Source of the DNA: an uncultured Methylophaga sp.
GTDB taxonomy: Bacteria; Pseudomonadota; Gammaproteobacteria; Nitrosococcales; Methylophagaceae
Reading direction: 5' to 3'
Assembly (NCBI GenBank): GCA_947631375.1
Contig: CANRLD010000047.1
Location: 1-10,836 of the forward strand
DNA length: 10,836 bases
Of the stretch, positions 1 to 6,677 are shown piece by piece. The notes beneath the pieces were generated by a model. That model had not been told where the DNA came from. It saw only the letters and a program-made list of their open reading frames with translations, and made no database searches. Each line of letters starts with the position of its first letter. Position 1 is the stretch's first letter. Both the position numbers and the translations under genes were made by a program.

Positions 1-944
1 CCGGATATACCGAAGATGAAAAACTGAATATTGCACTGCAATATTTATTACCCAAAGCGATTAAAGATAATGGTTTAAAAGAGGGCGAAGTTGAAATCAC
101 CGAACAAGCGGTGATGGAGATTATTCGCCGTTATACACGTGAAGCCGGTGTCCGCAACCTGCAACGTGAACTGTCGAAAATTTGCCGTAAACTGGTCAAA
201 CAGATTTTGCATGAGTCACCGGAAACAACTCTGGTGGTAACAGCCGATAATCTTGAAGAGTATCTGGGGGTTTATCATTATCAATATGGTGTCGCAGAAG
301 AAGATGACCGCATCGGCCAAGTGACTGGATTGGCCTGGACTGAAGTGGGCGGCGAATTATTGACAATCGAATCTGCCGTCATGCCAGGTAAGGGCAAAGC
401 CAGTTATACCGGCAAGCTGGGTGATGTTATGCAGGAGTCTATTCAGGCCGCCACCACAGTAGTGCGTTCACGTGCTGTAGAGTGGGGGATTGCTGAAGAT
501 TATCTGCAAAATCATGATATTCATATTCACGTTCCCGAAGGTGCGACGCCAAAAGATGGGCCGAGCGCCGGGATTGGGATGTGTACGGCTCTGGTTTCTG
601 CAATTACCGGCATCCCTGTCAAATCCAGTGTGGCGATGACCGGCGAGATTACGTTGCGTGGTGAAGTGCTGGCAATTGGTGGATTAAAGGAAAAACTGCT
701 TGCTGCTCATCGTGGCGGCATTAAAACGGTATTGATCCCGAAAGATAATGTGAAGGATTTGCGGGAAATTCCGGATAATGTCAAAACAGGCCTTGAGATT
801 GTTCCAGTACGCTGGGTAAATGAAGTATTGGAGAAGGCGTTGCAGCATTTGCCGACAAAAGTGTTACCAACGCCTGACAGCGCGACAGTATTGGCGTCGG
901 AGAAAGCGAGCTTTCATGAAGTTAACACGCAAAACCGACACTAA
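1..944 (+). CDS. lon: Lon ATP-dependent protease, C-terminal part (5' end cut by window edge)
   Basis: Lon is a cytoplasmic AAA+ serine protease that degrades misfolded and short-lived regulatory proteins. The open frame begins at base 3 and gives 313 visible residues; roughly 490 N-terminal residues, including the substrate-binding domain and Walker motifs, lie outside the window. Visible residues 1 to about 90 are the small alpha-helical AAA+ domain, with the sensor-2 arginine in YTREAGVR (visible residue 51). The peptidase domain follows, with nucleophile Ser188 in PKDGPSAGI (codon 564-566) and the partner Lys231 in GGLKEKLLAAHRGG (codon 693-695), so the catalytic dyad is intact. The C-terminus carries a tail of about 30 residues beyond the conserved fold, longer than in E. 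coli Lon. Only 32 bases separate the stop from the next gene and I see no terminator there. In E. coli lon is followed by hupB, so the downstream neighbour here is unusual. Family assignment is very secure. Confidence 0.97.
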   Translation, partial: GYTEDEKLNIALQYLLPKAIKDNGLKEGEVEITEQAVMEIIRRYTREAGVRNLQRELSKICRKLVKQILHESPETTLVVTADNLEEYLGVYHYQYGVAEEDDRIGQVTGLAWTEVGGELLTIESAVMPGKGKASYTGKLGDVMQESIQAATTVVRSRAVEWGIAEDYLQNHDIHIHVPEGATPKDGPSAGIGMCTALVSAITGIPVKSSVAMTGEITLRGEVLAIGGLKEKLLAAHRGGIKTVLIPKDNVKDLREIPDNVKTGLEIVPVRWVNEVLEKALQHLPTKVLPTPDSATVLASEKASFHEVNTQNRH

Positions 945-976
945 GTAAGCAGCTATAAGCGAGCAATGGAGATTTT

Positions 977-1729
977 ATGATGGGCCAAAAACAACAACAG
1001 CGCTTAATCGGGACGCTTTTGCTGGTCTGTTTTATCGCCATTCTCGCTTATATTGTATTGTCCAAAGTAAGTCAAAATGAGGTGCTGAGGCAGACAACAA
1101 CGGCAGAAAATGAGTCTGAATTTTCCTCACTGGTTGAGCCGATTGAAGAGCGTATCGATGATGAATCGGTAGACCTGGATGCTTTTTCTACCAATGAGGA
1201 AGCGTTTATAGACCTTCCAAGTGATAAGCCAGCTAACAGTGCGCCCCAGCCACAAATAGTTGATAAGCAAGATGATAGGCCAGCCTCGGTACCACAAGAG
1301 CCGGTGACAAAAGCAGAGGCGCCTCCGGCAATGGAAGCAAAGCCGGCAGAAGAAGTAGTGACCACGCCGCCCGTTGCTGAAAACAAGACAACACCAGCCG
1401 CGCCGGCAGAACGTCCGGCTCCTGAAGCAAAACCTGAACCAGCGAAACCGGTGATCGCCAGTGATCCAGTTCTAGCGCCGACCGCGGAAACTGCACCACA
1501 ATGGATATTGCAGCTGGGCAGTTTTTCAGTAGAAGCAAACGCCACCAACCTTAAAAAACAACTAGAAGATATCGGCTACAAGCCGATGATTGAGCAAACG
1601 CGTTCTGCTGGTACAGTCATTTACCGCGTCAGATTACAGCCGAATAGCGACCGAAACGCCTTAGAAAAAACCGCTGCAACGATTCGTCAGCAATTGAATT
1701 TAAATACCCAGATTTTTCCTTATCAATGA
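977..1729 (+). CDS. dedD: SPOR-domain membrane protein, DedD type
   Basis: This is probably a cell-division protein that binds septal peptidoglycan with denuded glycan strands, as known for E. coli DedD. The 250-residue product has a short basic cytoplasmic N-terminus (residues 1-9), one membrane-spanning segment (about 10-29), an acidic and then Pro/Ala/Glu-rich periplasmic linker (about 30-172), and a C-terminal SPOR domain (about 174-250) starting at QWILQLGSF. The layout matches DedD (single-pass membrane protein with a C-terminal SPOR domain). ATG at 977 is preceded by GGAG at 968-971; a second ATG at 980 is possible. The gene lies immediately before cvpA-purF, as dedD does in E. coli, but folC and accD, which usually precede it, are absent; lon is there instead. 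The linker is low complexity and its reading in other frames is not meaningful. The SPOR call is secure; the dedD name rests partly on gene order. Confidence 0.85.
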   Translation: MMGQKQQQRLIGTLLLVCFIAILAYIVLSKVSQNEVLRQTTTAENESEFSSLVEPIEERIDDESVDLDAFSTNEEAFIDLPSDKPANSAPQPQIVDKQDDRPASVPQEPVTKAEAPPAMEAKPAEEVVTTPPVAENKTTPAAPAERPAPEAKPEPAKPVIASDPVLAPTAETAPQWILQLGSFSVEANATNLKKQLEDIGYKPMIEQTRSAGTVIYRVRLQPNSDRNALEKTAATIRQQLNLNTQIFPYQ

Positions 1730-1774
1730 TGTCAGCCATTCACGCGCATTTATACATTAGCAAGCGCAAATATA

Positions 1775-1804
1775 TTGGGCTGAGCTGAGCAATTCTGCTA
1801 AAAT
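1775..1804 (+). promoter_or_regulatory. Candidate extended -10 promoter for cvpA-purF
   Basis: Within the gap of about 110 bases between dedD and cvpA there is TAAAAT at 1799-1804 preceded by TGC (1796-1798), which is an extended -10 arrangement. A weak -35-like TTGGGC lies at 1775-1780 with an 18-base spacer. The predicted start would fall near 1811, leaving a leader of about 30 bases. This is pattern-based only. Confidence 0.45.
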
Positions 1805-1831
1805 TTCCTTCTTTTACGCGCTGCCGAATGC

Positions 1832-1835
1832 GGAG
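1832..1835 (+). promoter_or_regulatory. Ribosome binding site favouring the second ATG of cvpA
   Basis: GGAG lies only 2 bases before ATG 1838 but 5 bases before ATG 1841. The spacing, together with the alignment of MNWVDY with the E. coli CvpA N-terminus MVWIDY, favours 1841 as the start. Confidence 0.6.
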
Positions 1836-1840
1836 TCATG

Positions 1841-2332
1841 ATGAACTGGGTAGATTATCTGATAATCGGGATTATTTTGATTTCAGCAGGCATCAGCGTC
1901 GTTCGCGGTTTTATCAAGGAAGTGCTTTCACTGGTCAGCTGGGCGGTAGCGCTTTGGGTTGCTGTCATGTTTTATGCGCATCTCGCCAGCCTGTTAACTT
2001 CATATATTGATACGGCGACCCTGCGTTTTTTTATCGCTTTTATTATCTTGTTTATTGTCACCCTGATCCTCGGTGCCCTGGTTAACCATTTGATTTCACA
2101 GCTGGTTGAAAAGACCGGACTAAGTGGTACTGATCGAGCTTTGGGCGTGATGTTCGGTATTCTCAGAGGTGTGGCAATCGTGACTATTCTGGTTTTGGTT
2201 GCCGGTGTGACACCCATGCCCTCGGATAACTGGTGGCAGGATTCTTTACTCTTGCAACACTTTGAGGATTTAGCCGTTTGGGTCAAGCAGTTGCTACCGG
2301 CAGATGTGGCTGACCACGTAAATTTCAATTAA
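1841..2332 (+). CDS. cvpA: CvpA family inner-membrane protein
   Basis: This is an integral inner-membrane protein of the CvpA family. E. coli CvpA is needed for colicin V production or export, and its gene is co-transcribed with purF; the molecular function is still not well defined. The 163-residue product has four hydrophobic segments at about residues 5-21, 28-48, 62-84 and 103-123. Family-typical motifs are RGFIKEVLSLVSW after the first segment and KTGLSGTDRALG before the last. The C-terminus is short and soluble. Length is close to that of the E. coli protein. I chose ATG 1841 over ATG 1838 because of ribosome-binding-site spacing and homology. It is separated from purF by 17 bases, so the two are probably one transcript. 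The family call is secure from motif similarity and gene order. Confidence 0.93.
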   Translation: MNWVDYLIIGIILISAGISVVRGFIKEVLSLVSWAVALWVAVMFYAHLASLLTSYIDTATLRFFIAFIILFIVTLILGALVNHLISQLVEKTGLSGTDRALGVMFGILRGVAIVTILVLVAGVTPMPSDNWWQDSLLLQHFEDLAVWVKQLLPADVADHVNFN

Positions 2333-2349
2333 TCCTGGCAGGTTATTTT

Positions 2350-3858
2350 ATGTGTGGAATCATTGGTATAGTGGGGCATTCTGAAGTGAATCAATCACTT
2401 TATGATGGCCTGATTGTTCAACAACATCGTGGTCAGGATGCTGCGGGTATTGTGACGTGTGATCACGCTGGACGCTTTTATCTACGCAAGGATAACGGTC
2501 TGGTAAAAGATGTGTTCCATACACGGCATATGCTCAACCTGAAAGGAACGATGGGGATCGGACATATTCGCTATCCAACGGCAGGTTGTTCTACCTCTGC
2601 CGAGTCTCAGCCATTCTATGTAAACTCACCTTTTGGTATTGCATTGGCGCACAATGGAAATCTGACCAACGCTCGCGCTTTGTCAGATCAATTATTTAAA
2701 AGTGATCGACGCCATCTTAATACCGGCTCAGACTCTGAGGTGCTGCTGAATGTGTTGGCGCATGAGCTGCAAACCTCCAATAAATTAGAGTTACAAGCTG
2801 AGGATATCTTTAATGCCGTTGCTGAACTGCATAAACGCTGCAAAGGTGCTTACGCAGCGGTGGCGGTGATAGCGGGTGTCGGATTGCTGGCTTTTCGCGA
2901 TCCTTTTGGTATTCGTCCTGCGGTCATTGGTAAACGTGAAACAGAGCAGGGCACGGAATATATGGTTGCCTCTGAAAGTGTCGCGATTAACAACCTTGAT
3001 TTTCAAGTGATGCGTGATGTGCAGCCCGGCGAGTGTATCTTTATTGATATGAACGGCGGCTTTTATAGCCAGCAATGTGCCGAGAACCCGATTAAATCGC
3101 CATGTATTTTTGAATATGTGTATTTTGCCCGGCCAGACTCGATGATCGATGGCGTGTCAGTCCATAAAAGCCGTATGCGCATGGGAACGAAACTGGCGCA
3201 CAAAATTAAACGCGAATTTCCGGACCATGATATTGATGTGGTAATCCCTATTCCCGATACCAGCCGCAGTGCAGCATTACAACTATCTTATGATTTGGGC
3301 GTGGTGTATCGCGAAGGATTTATCAAGAACCGCTACATTGGGCGTACTTTTATTATGCCCGGTCAAATGCAGCGCAAAAAGTCAGTTCGGCAGAAACTGA
3401 ATGCTATCGATCTGGAGTTTCGCGGTAAAAACGTGCTTTTGGTTGATGACTCGATTGTCCGTGGAACCACCTCTCAGCAGATCGTACAAATGGCACGTGA
3501 CGCGGGCGCCAAGAAAGTCTATCTGGCATCGGCTGCACCACCTGTGCGTTTTCCAAATGTCTACGGCATTGATATGCCTTCACCATCAGAGTTTGTTGCA
3601 CACAATCGCGATGTGGATGCTATTGCTGAAGAGCTTGGGGTTGACTGGCTGGTTTATCAGGACTTGCAGGATCTGGTTGAAGCAACCAGGGAAAAAAGTG
3701 GCGTTGAACGCTTTGATACCTCGTGTTTTGATGGTAATTACATCACGGGCGATATTGATGAGTCCTATCTGGACTACATTGACGCATTGCGCAATGATGC
3801 ATCCAAGCATTCGATTGAAGAAGACAACACGATTATTGAGTTGCACAATGATGTGTAA
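2350..3858 (+). CDS. purF: Amidophosphoribosyltransferase PurF
   Basis: This cytoplasmic enzyme catalyses the first committed step of purine synthesis: glutamine plus PRPP gives 5-phosphoribosylamine, glutamate and pyrophosphate. The 502-residue product begins MCGIIGI, where Cys2 becomes the N-terminal nucleophile of the glutaminase domain (about 2-235) after removal of Met. Other glutaminase signatures are QQHRGQDAAGI (24-34), GHIRYPTAG (71-79) and HNGNLTN (101-107). The phosphoribosyltransferase domain follows, with the PRPP-binding loop LLVDDSIVRGTTS at about 363-375. The length is nearly that of E. coli PurF (505) and no key residue is missing. The ribosome site is weak (CAGG at 2339-2342), consistent with coupling to cvpA 17 bases upstream. 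There is no strong terminator after the gene. The assignment is secure. Confidence 0.98.
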   Translation: MCGIIGIVGHSEVNQSLYDGLIVQQHRGQDAAGIVTCDHAGRFYLRKDNGLVKDVFHTRHMLNLKGTMGIGHIRYPTAGCSTSAESQPFYVNSPFGIALAHNGNLTNARALSDQLFKSDRRHLNTGSDSEVLLNVLAHELQTSNKLELQAEDIFNAVAELHKRCKGAYAAVAVIAGVGLLAFRDPFGIRPAVIGKRETEQGTEYMVASESVAINNLDFQVMRDVQPGECIFIDMNGGFYSQQCAENPIKSPCIFEYVYFARPDSMIDGVSVHKSRMRMGTKLAHKIKREFPDHDIDVVIPIPDTSRSAALQLSYDLGVVYREGFIKNRYIGRTFIMPGQMQRKKSVRQKLNAIDLEFRGKNVLLVDDSIVRGTTSQQIVQMARDAGAKKVYLASAAPPVRFPNVYGIDMPSPSEFVAHNRDVDAIAEELGVDWLVYQDLQDLVEATREKSGVERFDTSCFDGNYITGDIDESYLDYIDALRNDASKHSIEEDNTIIELHNDV

Positions 3859-3899
3859 CCAGCCTGCCGTGACCATTTCATTACACAGCACAACGCTTT

Positions 3900-3928
3900 T
3901 TGCTGTTTGATGCCGATTCTTATATAAT
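3900..3928 (+). promoter_or_regulatory. Candidate sigma-70 promoter for yceD-rpmF-plsX
   Basis: A perfect -10 hexamer TATAAT lies at 3923-3928. A partial -35, TTGCTG, lies at 3900-3905 with an ideal 17-base spacer. Transcription would start near 3935, only a few bases before the yceD ATG at 3939. The site lies in the 80-base gap after purF and marks the likely border between the purine and fatty-acid transcripts. Confidence 0.6.
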
Positions 3929-3938
3929 CCCGTCGATT

Positions 3939-4457
3939 ATGCGCCAGCAATTACCAAAAGAGATAGATCCGCTACGTTTTGCACACAGTGGACTGACGTT
4001 AGCGGGGGAAATCCCGGTCAGTGAGATGCCGCGACTTTGTGAAGTATTGCATGATAGTTCCGGTGTGGTGATTGTTAACATGCAGTTTGATATTGACTCT
4101 ACAGGGACACCGTACCTGAATGGTCAATTTGCAGTAACTGTCAACCTGCTTTGTGAGCGGTGTATGGAGCCGATGGCACATTCGATCAAGTTGTCGACGA
4201 TGCTGGCGATAATTCGTCATGAAGGAAAGATTGAAGGGCTGGCTGAACAATACGAGCCTTGGCTGTTAAGTGATACAAAATTGGTAGATCCGGCAGAAGT
4301 CGTTGAAGATGAGTTGATACTTGCTTTACCGCTTGTGCCGAAACATGATTATCCCTGTTTGCCTGATGCGTTATGGCAAGCCGGAGAACAAGAAATTGAG
4401 GCTGAAAAACCAGCCTCACCCTTTGCAGTATTATCTGCATTGAAGTCGAAAAAATAG
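3939..4457 (+). CDS. yceD: YceD family (DUF177) protein, linked to 23S rRNA accumulation
   Basis: This is a small cytoplasmic protein of the YceD/DUF177 family, usually encoded directly before rpmF; family members have been linked to 23S rRNA accumulation. The 172-residue product contains the family CxxC pair in LLCERCMEP (Cys72, Cys75), an acidic stretch ending in EDELILALPLVP (about 123-134), then His136 and Cys140, which could complete a metal site, and the typical C-terminal PFAVLSALK. A TTG at 3900 would extend the frame, but it falls inside the -35 element and lacks homology support. ATG 3939 starts MRQQLPKEIDPLR, which aligns with E. coli YceD. No clear ribosome binding site precedes 3939. 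Length matches the E. coli protein (173). The biochemical role is not established. Confidence 0.9.
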   Translation: MRQQLPKEIDPLRFAHSGLTLAGEIPVSEMPRLCEVLHDSSGVVIVNMQFDIDSTGTPYLNGQFAVTVNLLCERCMEPMAHSIKLSTMLAIIRHEGKIEGLAEQYEPWLLSDTKLVDPAEVVEDELILALPLVPKHDYPCLPDALWQAGEQEIEAEKPASPFAVLSALKSKK

Positions 4458-4477
4458 TTTATTTATTGTTTGGGTTT

Positions 4478-4482
4478 AGGAG
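4478..4482 (+). promoter_or_regulatory. Strong ribosome binding site deciding the rpmF start
   Basis: AGGAG lies 8 bases before ATG 4491. It shows that translation starts there, not at the in-frame start 21 bases upstream at 4470, which would add a seven-residue extension not seen in L32 proteins. Confidence 0.8.
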
Positions 4483-4490
4483 TTTTAGCC

Positions 4491-4670
4491 ATGGCTGTTC
4501 AAAAAAACAAAAAGAGTTCTTCGCGTCGCGGTATGCGTCGTTCACATGATGCATTAACGGCATCAACGTTGTCAGTTGATTCAACTTCTGGTGAATTACA
4601 CCGTCGCCACCATGTTTCTGCTGATGGTTACTATCGTGGTCGTAAAGTTATCGCTGACAAGAGTGAATAA
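4491..4670 (+). CDS. rpmF: 50S ribosomal protein L32
   Basis: L32 is a small basic protein of the large ribosomal subunit. The 59-residue product begins MAVQKNKKSSSRRGMRRSHDA and contains the L32 signatures GMRRSHDALTA and HHVSADGYYRGRKV. It has no cysteines, so it is the zinc-free form typical of enteric-type gammaproteobacteria. The gene sits 33 bases after yceD and 13 bases before plsX, as in E. coli. A strong Shine-Dalgarno sequence fits high expression. The gene is too small to show other features, but the identification is secure. Confidence 0.97.
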   Translation: MAVQKNKKSSSRRGMRRSHDALTASTLSVDSTSGELHRRHHVSADGYYRGRKVIADKSE

Positions 4671-4672
4671 GG
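4668..4672 (+). promoter_or_regulatory. Probable plsX ribosome binding site overlapping the rpmF stop codon
   Basis: TAAGG shares its TAA with the rpmF stop codon and lies 11 bases before the plsX TTG start. It is the only Shine-Dalgarno-like string in the gap, so plsX initiation probably depends on ribosomes finishing rpmF. Confidence 0.4.
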
Positions 4673-4683
4673 CTTAACAGAAA

Positions 4684-5703
4684 TTGACTTTAACAATTTC
4701 GATCGATGCTATGGGCGGGGATCACGGACCTCAGGTTGTGATCCCCGCCGCCATATCAACGTTGCAAAGACATGCTGATGTTGAGCTGATTCTGGTAGGG
4801 GATGAAAGCATTATCTCAGCAGAACTGGCCAAACATAAGCATGTCGATATGCAGCGGCTGAAAATTCACCATGCTTCCCAAATCGTTGGTATGGACGAGC
4901 CACCGTCTTCGGCACTACGAGGCAAGAAAGACTCCTCAATGCGGGTGGCGATCAACTTGGTAAAAGATGGTCAGGCGGCGGCATGCGTGAGTGCTGGTAA
5001 TACCGGCGCGCTTATGGCGACAGCCCGTTTTGTACTGAAAACACTGCCTGGCATAGAGCGTCCGGCCATTGTTACGGCATTACCCACCATGCGCGGGCAC
5101 ACCTATGTGCTTGATCTGGGCGCGAATGTCGACTCCAGCGCTGAACATCTGGTGCAGTTTGCCGTGATGGGCTCCGTGCTGGCTGAACTGGTTGATGGCA
5201 AAACAAAGCCGACCGTAGGTTTGTTGAATGTCGGTGCCGAGGAAATCAAAGGCAATGAACGGGTAAAAGAAGCTGCACGTTTATTGGCCAAAACAGATCT
5301 CAATTATCATGGTTTTGTTGAGGGCGACGGCCTTTACCATGGTGATGTAGATGTTCTGGTGTGTGATGGTTTTGTCGGCAATGTCGCCTTGAAAGCCAGC
5401 GAAGGTGTCGCACATATGATTCGTCATTATCTGCGTGAGGCATTTAGCCGTAACATCCTGACCAAAATTGCCGGGATCATTGCATCCCCAGTGCTGAAAA
5501 TGTTCAGTAAAGAACTTGATCCGCGAGCGTTTAATGGCGCCAACCTTATCGGTCTGCAGGGTATCGTGATTAAAAGTCATGGTGGTGCAGATGCCTTTGC
5601 TTTTGCCAGTGCTATTAATATTGCTGTGCTTGAAGCGCGCAAGGATGTACCAAAAAATATCACTAGGCATCTTGAAAGCCTTCTAGAGGGTCAAGGGTTG
5701 TGA
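4684..5703 (+). CDS. plsX: Phosphate acyltransferase PlsX
   Basis: PlsX converts acyl-ACP and phosphate into acyl-phosphate, the donor used by PlsY in phospholipid synthesis; it acts as a peripheral protein at the inner membrane. The 339-residue product starts with ISIDAMGGDHGP, the family N-terminal signature. It continues with VSAGNTGALMA (about 100-110), LDLGANVD and DVLVCDGFVGNVALK, and near the end IVIKSHGGAD. The start is TTG 4684: an in-frame TAA lies at 4675-4677, and the next ATG (4711) would cut into the conserved N-terminus. A rare start codon plus a weak ribosome site suggests modest translation compared with rpmF upstream. A perfect inverted repeat lies at codons 11-22. The gene ends overlapping fabH by 4 bases. 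Length is a little below that of E. coli PlsX. The assignment is secure. Confidence 0.96.
   Translation: MTLTISIDAMGGDHGPQVVIPAAISTLQRHADVELILVGDESIISAELAKHKHVDMQRLKIHHASQIVGMDEPPSSALRGKKDSSMRVAINLVKDGQAAACVSAGNTGALMATARFVLKTLPGIERPAIVTALPTMRGHTYVLDLGANVDSSAEHLVQFAVMGSVLAELVDGKTKPTVGLLNVGAEEIKGNERVKEAARLLAKTDLNYHGFVEGDGLYHGDVDVLVCDGFVGNVALKASEGVAHMIRHYLREAFSRNILTKIAGIIASPVLKMFSKELDPRAFNGANLIGLQGIVIKSHGGADAFAFASAINIAVLEARKDVPKNITRHLESLLEGQGL
4714..4749 (+). repeat. Perfect 12-base-pair inverted repeat inside the start of plsX
   Basis: GGCGGGGATCAC at 4714-4725 is the exact reverse complement of GTGATCCCCGCC at 4738-4749, with a 12-base spacer that can pair further (ACC 4728-4730 with GGT 4734-4736). 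It would form a GC-rich RNA hairpin starting 30 bases after the TTG start. No T-run follows, so it is not a simple intrinsic terminator. Confidence 0.85.
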
Positions 5704-6659
5704 TTTACTCCAAAATTGTTGGTACCGGTAGCTATTTACCCGAAAAAATTCTGAGTAATATCGACCTGGAATCCATGGTTGAAACCAGTGATGAATGGAT
5801 AACCGAGCGTACCGGTATCAAAAAGCGTCATCTTGCGGCCGATGATCAGTCAACGACTGATCTCGCTTATTTTGCTGCTAAAAATGCAATTGCGGCGGCC
5901 GGGTTGAAAAACCGTGATATCGATATGATCATCGTCGCCACGACAACGCCTACCCGTATTTTCCCGAGCACTGCAGCACTTGTTCAGGCAAAGCTGGGGA
6001 TTCATGGCTGTCCCGCATTTGATATACAGGCTGTGTGTACCGGATTCGTTTATGCGCTGACGGTCGCCAACAAGTTTATTCAATCAGGTAGCAACAAAAA
6101 CATCTTGGTTATCGGCGCTGAAACCTTATCACGCATCGTAGACTGGACTGATCGTAATACCTGTGTTTTGTTTGGTGACGGTGCTGGCGCAGTGGTATTA
6201 CAGGCCTCCGCGCAACCCGGTATTTTATCTACTCACATTCATTGTGATGGCAGTTTTAATCACTTGCTGCACGTCCCTAATGGCCCCGGCAGCGCCATTA
6301 ATGACGAAGCTGCTTATATTGACATGCAAGGCAATGAAGTCTTTAAAGTGGCCGTTAAGACATTAAGCAAAATTGTCGATGAGACGCTTGAGGCAAACCA
6401 GCTGAGCAAGCACGATATTGACTGGCTGGTTCCGCATCAGGCAAATATTCGCATCATTGCCGCCACTGCCAGAAAGTTAAGTATGCCCATGGAGAAAGTG
6501 GTGGCCACAGTTCAGGAGCATGGTAACACCTCTGCGGCATCGATCCCGCTGGCTCTGGATGTGGCTGTACGAGATGGTCGCATTCAGCGCGGCGAAACAC
6601 TTCTGCTGGAAGCATTCGGTGGTGGTTTTACTTGGGGCTCGGCGCTCATCAAATATTAA
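5700..6659 (+). CDS. fabH: 3-oxoacyl-ACP synthase III (FabH)
   Basis: FabH starts type II fatty-acid synthesis by condensing acetyl-CoA with malonyl-ACP to acetoacetyl-ACP in the cytoplasm. The 319-residue product (E. coli 317) has the thiolase fold triad: Cys113 in DIQAVCTGF, His246 in VPHQANIRI and Asn276 in EHGNTSAAS. The N-terminal SYLPEKILSN and DEWITERTGIKKR and the C-terminal FGGGFTWGSALIKY are typical of FabH. The start is GTG 5700, whose GTGA overlaps the plsX stop TGA at 5701-5703, with GAGGG at 5686-5690 upstream. This points to translational coupling with plsX. Nothing is missing. Substrate preference (acetyl versus branched or longer acyl-CoA) cannot be judged from the sequence by eye. 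Confidence 0.97.
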   Translation: MIYSKIVGTGSYLPEKILSNIDLESMVETSDEWITERTGIKKRHLAADDQSTTDLAYFAAKNAIAAAGLKNRDIDMIIVATTTPTRIFPSTAALVQAKLGIHGCPAFDIQAVCTGFVYALTVANKFIQSGSNKNILVIGAETLSRIVDWTDRNTCVLFGDGAGAVVLQASAQPGILSTHIHCDGSFNHLLHVPNGPGSAINDEAAYIDMQGNEVFKVAVKTLSKIVDETLEANQLSKHDIDWLVPHQANIRIIAATARKLSMPMEKVVATVQEHGNTSAASIPLALDVAVRDGRIQRGETLLLEAFGGGFTWGSALIKY

Positions 6660-6677
6660 TCTGAGGTATTTTCATCA

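Noticed and set aside
1072..1548. Long open frames on the minus strand opposite dedD (158 and 101 codons)
   Set aside because: They mirror the low-complexity Pro/Ala/Glu linker of dedD, give Ser/Ala- or Leu-rich sequence without recognisable domains, and have no convincing ribosome site.
3885..3906. Hairpin ACAGCA/TGCTGT as a purF terminator
   Set aside because: The stem has only six pairs with a 10-base loop and the following tract is just TTT. It also overlaps the candidate yceD -35, so it is too weak to call.
3401..3910. Overlapping + strand open frame within purF
   Set aside because: It is a shifted reading of conserved purF coding sequence, with a Trp/His/Leu-rich product and no domain resemblance.
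3900..3938. TTG start extending YceD by 13 residues
   Set aside because: The codon lies in the -35 element of a good promoter, and the extension has no homology to YceD. ATG 3939 aligns with the E. coli N-terminus.
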